From Paramecium sonneborni (taxonomy: Eukaryota > Ciliophora > Oligohymenophorea > Peniculida > Parameciidae): a stretch of 64,000 nucleotides of DNA. The notes under the pieces are model-generated. The model was not told the origin of the DNA, made no database searches, and saw only the letters and a list, made by a program, of their open reading frames with translations. The stretch covers positions 351,170-415,169 of the forward strand of contig CAJJDN010000078.1 of assembly GCA_905182985.1 (NCBI GenBank), written 5' to 3'. Position numbers and translations under genes: made by a program. This document shows, piece by piece, positions 58,333 to 64,000 of the stretch (position 1 is its first letter; each line of letters begins with the position of its first letter).

Positions 58333-59376
58333 TTTTATTTGACTTTTTTATTCAATCTATATTCATTTTTCCATTATTTAGATTCATTTGTTAGGAAACA
58401 CTTAAAAAATTAACAATTGATTTTACTCAAATTTAGAGCCAGGGATCAATTGACATCAATTTTCCTTTGAAGATCCTCAAAAAACTTGCATAGATATTTG
58501 GAAGATTAAATATTGAAGACTCATGTATTAAAAAAATCAATAAATCTGAATCAAGACTAATTCATTTTAGACTTTAATATAATAAATGTATTAGAGTCTA
58601 TTTTTATCTCACCTTTAACTGCGATCATAAACTAAATAAATTAAGAGTACAATAATAAAGAATAATCCTTAAAGTTAAAAGATCACTAGACTCTTTAATA
58701 ATAATTTATTTGACAGTTCACCTTTTCATCACTCAAAAATAGTTAAAAGGCCTTATAGTTTATACCTCATTGCTTTCTTCCATCATCCACTCCTTATTAA
58801 ATCCTATTGAAAAATTATGGAAATAGTTAAAGGATTGTAGAAATAAATAACCAGAAATTTTACAAATTGTGGTTCACAGATATATTTATGTAGAGCAGAT
58901 GTTTGAAATAAAAAAAATTTGAAACAAATTTTGCCACAACAATCATTGTCTCTATTTATTTTTATTGTCATAGATAAAATTTATGCATTTTTATTTTTTT
59001 TAATAAAATAAATTAACCTTTATATCTTTTGTATCTGTTCAAACCACATTTTTTGGTTATTAAAATGATCTATAATTTATTAAATAAATAAAAAATATTC
59101 AGTTTTTCTGGAAAATAGATGTTTAGTAAAATGTTATCAAAATATTATTATAAAGTAGTAAAAGTAAAAATATATCCTTATAAAGATTTTGAATTTATAC
59201 ATTCAAAGATTTGAGAGACTTAATAAATATGAAAAAAAATAAATTAGAGAATAACTGATTAATTCTAATAATGTTACTTGAAGTGAAGTTAATCCTAAAG
59301 GACTTACTTAGAATTATTATGAAAAATAAATATAATCTATAGTTTTAGTTGTAATTATTGTAAGATAAATTGTTAT
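58333..59376. other. Spacer containing a GTPase remnant
   Basis: Apart from the remnant at 58480-58697 this kilobase is AT-rich with frequent TGA. No other gene, RNA or repeat was recognised. Confidence 0.45.
58480..58697 (+). pseudogene. Inverted fragment of the GTPase gene at 59377-60963
   Basis: The plus strand reads LEDQILKTHVLKKSINLNQD, FILDFNIINVLESIFISPL and TAIINQINQEYNNKEQSLKL, matching codons in the middle of the minus-strand GTPase (KKSINLNQDQFTLDFNIIN, ILESIFIQPFTAIINQINQ) at high nucleotide identity. There is no start codon and a TGA follows shortly. It lies tail to tail with the intact gene, at a distance of about 0.7 kb from that gene's stop. Confidence 0.8.
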
Positions 59377-60963
59377 TCAAATCAATTAACAGCTTTGAGG
59401 TTTTTATACAGCATAATTGAAGATTTTCTGATTTATTTAATTTTTTTATATCTCTAAGCTATTCACCTTTTCTATTTATTATGTAATAAGAATGAACGTT
59501 TAAGCTATCGAAGGATTAGATTTTAGTATTTCTTAGTATAGCTAGGTTTAATCTATTTGAATTTACTTATTTAATTAATTAATTATTAATTATGTCGTTT
59601 TTATTTAAGTTGAATATATATGCAATTATTCATGGTATTTAGGAGTATATGGAAAATTTTCTGATGGATCGATATTATTTTCTTATCCGTTCAAAAGAAT
59701 AAGATTTTGTAATTAAGGTTGTGAAAAATTTAATAAAAGTTGTTACTTTTAAGAATTTTTATTTGTATTTTTATTTTGCTCAAATTAAAACAATTATAAT
59801 TTTAGTCTTACATTTTAAAGCATTTCTTAGCAAGAATTAAGAATTAGTTTAATTATTTTATCAACAATTTGAGATGCAGTAATTACATTTGAAAAATGTA
59901 AAACTAAATAGCGAAACTTTTGAAAATCATATTGAATAAATTGATCAGAAGTAGATGAGATATGTTTTATGATAATGCTGGATGTTGTTAAAAATTCGTC
60001 AAACCAAAATTATAAATTTTTTCCTTAATTTCTTACAGATAGTGACAAATTTTCAAATTATTATTAAAGAGTCTAGAGATCATTTAACTTTAAGGATTAT
60101 TCATTATTATTGTACTCTTAATTTATTTAGTTTATGATCGCAGTAAAAGGTTAGATAAAAATAGACTCTAATATATTTATTATATTAAAGTCTAAAGTGA
60201 ATTAGTCTTGATTCAGATTTATAGATTTTTTCGATACAAGAGTATTCAAAATCTAAATTCTATAATTGTTAGTAAAATATTTCTCAAGATCTCCTTGCAA
60301 TTTTATTTTCCTAAAAACAAATAAGTCTTAATCATTTTTTCCACATATTTATTTTAACTCTCCTTATACACTTTCGATCAATTCTTCATCTGATAACTAT
60401 TCTTAGTATAAATTTAATATAATAGTTAATTCTTCGAAAATTGTGCACCTTTATCCAAAATACTTCTTTATAAAACTTTACAATTCACATCCTCTTGACT
60501 AAAGTTCAGTTTCTGGATGCTTTTCTATATAAACAATCTTTATTTAATATTAATTATTTATCAATCTTAGAAAAAATTCCTCCCAAACTAAACTATGCAT
60601 CACATTTTTTAAATCAACAAAATTTGAAAAAGTTAATAATAAGTGATTTATTGGTTGAATATAAGAAAAATTGAGCTCAGATGGGTTATCAATATAATTG
60701 GAATTATTATTGTAATTCAAATCTGAAGATTAATCTTGAATTACTTCTAATTTAGGGTATTTTGAATTATTGTTTGATAGTTAAAATTTGGATCCTTTGA
60801 GGAAATCGAATAAAGTTGTTTTTCCACATCTAGCAGATCCTAATAAAATTACTATTACAGGTTAATTGTTTTAGATTTATTTTTAAAATGTTTTCCAAAG
60901 ATTGTCTATTTTATTTGCTTACATTTACACTTCTTCCAATTATAAATTAACATTCACGTTCAT
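59377..60963 (-). CDS. Divergent P-loop GTPase-like protein
   Basis: An intronless frame of 528 codons from ATG 60961-60963 (MNVNVNLQLEEVQMQANKID) to TGA 59377-59379. G1 reads VIVILLGSARCGKTTLFDFL, followed by KGSKF as in the neighbouring paralogs (SGFDL/SSFEL). No clear D-x-x-G motif is seen; the equivalent position reads LLLTFSNFVDLK. Later blocks align with the paralogs: IKIVYIEKHPETELQSRGCE, ELTIILNLYQEQLSDEELIE, DLFVFRKIKLQGDLEKYFT. The C-terminal half is Gln-rich helix and ends QKPQSCQLI without a CaaX box. Loss of G3 suggests weak or no GTP hydrolysis (inference). It is divergently paired with the GTPase at 61121. Confidence 0.75.
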
Positions 60964-61106
60964 TTTGTTATATATTATATTATTTGAAAATCAACTATTT
61001 ATGTCACACTTTTCATTTCTTCTTTATAAAATAATGTAATTCTATTAAGTTTTAATAGAATTACAATACTTTTTAGTTAGATTTTTTTAAAAGAGTATTT
61101 TTGTTA

Positions 61107-61340
61107 GAAATAATAAAAAAATGCATTAGGATTAAGGCATAAATAATGAAGAGTTTGTCAAAGTGATTGATAAGATAAATGAGTTGATAAAAAAATTTGA
61201 AGAATATAAAAAATAAAATTTGTAAGTAGTGATGCTAGTAGGAAATACTGGCAATGGAAAAAGCACTCTGTTTAATTTCTTATCAGGTTTTGACTTAGTG
61301 ACCAAATAAGATAGTAAGAAAACAAGTTTGTAATTAAAAA
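61107..61340 (+). repeat. Left arm of inverted repeat around second GTPase
   Basis: This segment holds the last 14 bp before the ATG and the first 73 codons of the GTPase gene. It is the reverse complement of 63767-64000. The pairing reaches the window edge, so the true arm may be longer. The inner end is an A run next to Leu-Lys-Asn codons, the same place as in the first GTPase locus. Confidence 0.9.
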
Positions 61341-62446
61341 ACCCATAATAAGAAGGGACATCAATTATAAAAGGTGGACTTATATCTGTAATAAAGGAGC
61401 CTCAATATTATTTTTCTATCCATAACAGTCATTTATTAATTGATTTTCCAGGTTTCCATGATACAAAAGGATTTATGCAACAATCTTTAATATAAATTTT
61501 GTTTAATAGAATAGTTACTTAGACTTCAATAAAAATAGTTTATGTTGTTAAATAAAGTGATGATGAATTATCTGGAAGGGGTCGAGAATTGTAAAAATTT
61601 ATTAGTTAATGTTTTGGGTAATAGAATTAAGATTTTACTTAAATAACTCTTCTCTTAAATTCTTATATGGGTGATTTAGAAGACGAAGAACTTGCATCAT
61701 CAGTAAGACTGCAATTGTAAGAAATTTATGAAAAGCCAAATGAGAAAATAATTGTGGTAAGAAAAATCAAATCTGATTAAGAACTTAAAGAATATTTTAG
61801 CAAAGCTAAAAGAGATGAACTTTGGAAATCTATTGAAACATCCTATACAATCAAATTTAAACCAGCTTAATTTTAAAGGCATGGTGAAATAGCTACTTTT
61901 ATAAATTCAAGATGTTTTTCATTTACTAATAAACTTGTTAGTGAGATATGCTAGTCATTAGATAAATAAATTGAAAAATTAGATAAAGAAAAAATGAAAA
62001 CTCTTTTATTTCATTTCATGGAAATAGGTTTATTAATAGAAATGGATATGAACTAAAATGTATATGGATGGTATGAAAAGTTAATCAATATAAGTTAACA
62101 AATTACAGAACTACTTGGTTGTTAGAACAATATAAAGAAAGAAATTTCAACTTTCTTAAAGATTTTCAAATTTTTATCTTAAGAAGAAGATATAATAGAA
62201 ACTAAAGTAGTTCTTAGAGAAAATTCAGAACTTATTAAAAATTAATTAATAACTTAAGAAAAGACAATAAGATATAAAATGACTGTAATAGAAAATGAGG
62301 CTAACGCTAGAAAGGACGAACCGTAAATGCTGGAATTTTTGTAAATATTACAATCAGCTATGATTTTAAAAGAATTGTAGAATAAAAATGAATTAGAAAA
62401 AAAAAGATAAGAAAGAGAAAGTCAAAAAAATTGTATAGTATTTTGA
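61121..62446 (+). CDS. P-loop GTPase with CaaX-like end (paralog of 51448-52896)
   Basis: An intronless frame of 441 codons from ATG 61121-61123 (MHQDQGINNEEFVKVIDKIN) to TGA 62444-62446. G1 is LVGNTGNGKSTLFNFLSGFD; LKNPQQEGTSIIKGGLISV follows as switch I, then LLIDFPGFHDTKGFMQQS as G3, and KIVYVVKQSDDELSGRGREL. Downstream blocks (ITLLLNSYMGDLEDEELASS, KIIVVRKIKSDQELKEYFSK, IKFKPAQFQRHGEIATFINS) match the first GTPase closely in order and spacing. The end ESQKNCIVF is a C-a-a-X-like box. The start is 158 bp from the divergent GTPase ATG. Membrane-anchored GTPase is inferred. Confidence 0.87.
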
Positions 62447-62518
62447 ACGATATGACATAAAATTTTTTATAGAATTATATTTTTATAAAAACTTCAGAAA
62501 TATTTATTTTAGGCGCTA

Positions 62519-62588
62519 TTTTTAATTACAAACTTGTTTTCTTACTATCTTATTTGGTCACTAAGTCAAAACCTGATAAGAAATTAAA
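62519..62588 (-). repeat. Partial right arm of the inverted repeat, cut by the gap base
   Basis: 70 bp of reverse-complemented GTPase 5' sequence (equivalent to 61271-61340) stop at the n at 62589. The same arm appears complete at 63767-64000. Confidence 0.85.
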
Positions 62589-62589
62589 N
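62589..62589. other. Undetermined base marking a contig join
   Basis: The only n in the window. Left of it the sequence is inside the inverted arm; right of it the sequence jumps back to codon position 61342 of the GTPase gene. It most likely marks a join of two overlapping contigs. Confidence 0.9.
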
Positions 62590-63694
62590 CCCATAATAAG
62601 AAGGGACATCAATTATAAAAGGTGGACTTATATCTGTAATAAAGGAGCCTCAATATTATTTTTCTATCCATAACAGTCATTTATTAATTGATTTTCCAGG
62701 TTTCCATGATACAAAAGGATTTATGCAACAATCTTTAATATAAATTTTGTTTAATAGAATAGTTACTTAGACTTCAATAAAAATAGTTTATGTTGTTAAA
62801 TAAAGTGATGATGAATTATCTGGAAGGGGTCGAGAATTGTAAAAATTTATTAGTTAATGTTTTGGGTAATAGAATTAAGATTTTACTTAAATAACTCTTC
62901 TCTTAAATTCTTATATGGGTGATTTAGAAGACGAAGAACTTGCATCATCAGTAAGACTGCAATTGTAAGAAATTTATGAAAAGCCAAATGAGAAAATAAT
63001 TGTGGTAAGAAAAATCAAATCTGATTAAGAACTTAAAGAATATTTTAGCAAAGCTAAAAGAGATGAACTTTGGAAATCTATTGAAACATCCTATACAATC
63101 AAATTTAAACCAGCTTAATTTTAAAGGCATGGTGAAATAGCTACTTTTATAAATTCAAGATGTTTTTCATTTACTAATAAACTTGTTAGTGAGATATGCT
63201 AGTCATTAGATAAATAAATTGAAAAATTAGATAAAGAAAAAATGAAAACTCTTTTATTTCATTTCATGGAAATAGGTTTATTAATAGAAATGGATATGAA
63301 CTAAAATGTATATGGATGGTATGAAAAGTTAATCAATATAAGTTAACAAATTACAGAACTACTTGGTTGTTAGAACAATATAAAGAAAGAAATTTCAACT
63401 TTCTTAAAGATTTTCAAATTTTTATCTTAAGAAGAAGATATAATAGAAACTAAAGTAGTTCTTAGAGAAAATTCAGAACTTATTAAAAATTAATTAATAA
63501 CTTAAGAAAAGACAATAAGATATAAAATGACTGTAATAGAAAATGAGGCTAACGCTAGAAAGGACGAACCGTAAATGCTGGAATTTTTGTAAATATTACA
63601 ATCAGCTATGATTTTAAAAGAATTGTAGAATAAAAATGAATTAGAAAAAAAAAGATAAGAAAGAGAAAGTCAAAAAAATTGTATAGTATTTTGA
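62590..63694 (+). CDS. Second, 5'-truncated copy of the GTPase gene (probable assembly duplicate)
   Basis: It carries codons from PQQEGTSIIKGGL to the CIVF end and TGA 63692-63694, identical to 61342-62446. It lacks the start codon and P-loop. Identity extends through the 3' flank and into the inverted arm, so it should not be counted as a second gene without read evidence. Confidence 0.6.
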
Positions 63695-63836
63695 ACGATA
63701 TGACATAAAATTTTTTATAGAATTATATTTTTATAAAAACTTCAGAAATATTTATTTTAGGCGCTATTTTTAATTACAAACTTGTTTTCTTACTATCTTA
63801 TTTGGTCACTAAGTCAAAACCTGATAAGAAATTAAA
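62590..63836 (+). repeat. Exact direct repeat of 61342-62588
   Basis: 1247 bp repeat 61342-62588 at an offset of 1248 with no difference seen. It starts exactly at the inner edge of the inverted arm, so it most probably represents the same locus assembled twice. Confidence 0.93.
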
Positions 63837-64000
63837 CAGAGTGCTTTTTCCATTGCCAGTATTTCCTACTAGCATCACTACTTACAAATTTTATTTTTTA
63901 TATTCTTCAAATTTTTTTATCAACTCATTTATCTTATCAATCACTTTGACAAACTCTTCATTATTTATGCCTTAATCCTAATGCATTTTTTTATTATTTC
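63767..64000 (-). repeat. Right arm of inverted repeat: inverted GTPase 5' end
   Basis: The reverse complement of 61107-61340, reading on the minus strand from beyond the window edge through ATG (63984-63986) and the P-loop to Leu-Lys, then leaving homology at a T5 run. It would encode a truncated N-terminal fragment like the one at 51127-51468. Confidence 0.9.

Noticed and set aside
62590..63694. A second tandem GTPase gene
   Set aside because: Identical to 61342-62446 over coding and flanking sequence and starting exactly at a repeat edge next to an n; an assembly duplicate is more likely.
1..64000. CRISPR arrays, bacterial promoters, ribosome binding sites or operons
   Set aside because: The window is ciliate nuclear DNA; no spaced direct repeats of CRISPR type were seen.
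1..64000. Telomeric repeats (C4A2/C3A3 type)
   Set aside because: None found at either end or inside, so no chromosome end is visible.

Overview
This window reads as macronuclear DNA of a ciliate, most probably a Paramecium of the P. tetraurelia type. The DNA is very AT-rich. TAA and TAG must be read as glutamine, because recognisable genes stay open through dozens of them and end only at TGA. Genes are cut by tiny introns, mostly 19-30 nt, of the form GTA...TAG. Spacers are often only 20-60 bp, and three trichocyst-matrix-type genes are present. All coordinates below were worked out by hand reading under this code. CDS spans run from the chosen ATG to the TGA and include introns; intron edges are inferred from reading frame and GT/AG ends.

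Layout. 0-5 kb: end of an unknown gene, two unknown minus-strand genes, a membrane protein with a Cache-like extracellular part and a Q-rich coiled-coil gene. 5-14 kb: a SAPS-type PP6 regulatory subunit, a small basic protein, a likely pseudokinase, EXO1, a BAH-PHD protein and two small ORFs. 15-20 kb: two tandem hybrid histidine kinases. 20-30 kb: three trichocyst matrix proteins interleaved with a PHO80-like cyclin, a Ser-rich protein, a Ser/Thr kinase and an E2-like protein. 30-34.7 kb: UBA3 (NEDD8 E1), a LanC-like protein, a small membrane protein and an EF-hand/C2-like protein. 34.7-44.6 kb: two long coiled-coil proteins around a poly(A)-binding protein, then IFT80 and a small protein with a repeated DGTGRD motif. 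45-51 kb: a gene-poor stretch with a GC-raised, frame-broken lectin-like region, a membrane ORF, a candidate structured RNA and decayed coding sequence. 51-64 kb: a cluster of P-loop GTPase genes, with a TauE/SafE-like gene and a CNG/EAG-type K+ channel between them.

The most unusual structure is the GTPase cluster. Two intact GTPase genes (51.4-52.9 kb and 61.1-62.4 kb) are each followed, tail to tail, by a near-identical inverted copy of their own 5' end. In both loci the copy stops at the same protein position, just after a Leu-Lys-Asn that precedes the switch region. Both intact proteins end in a CaaX-like tetrapeptide. A third, divergent GTPase (59.4-61.0 kb) shares a 158-bp spacer with the second one and has its own inverted partial copy at 58.5 kb. 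The exact 1.25-kb repeat at the right end, next to the single n at 62589, looks like a scaffolding artefact caused by the inverted repeat.

Several genes fall into shared cell processes: regulated secretion (trichocyst proteins), cilia (IFT80 and perhaps the coiled-coil and DGTGRD proteins), ubiquitin/NEDD8 (UBA3, E2-like) and signalling (histidine kinases, kinases, cyclin, PP6 subunit). Apart from the tandem histidine kinases and the GTPase cluster there is no operon-like grouping, as expected for a ciliate.
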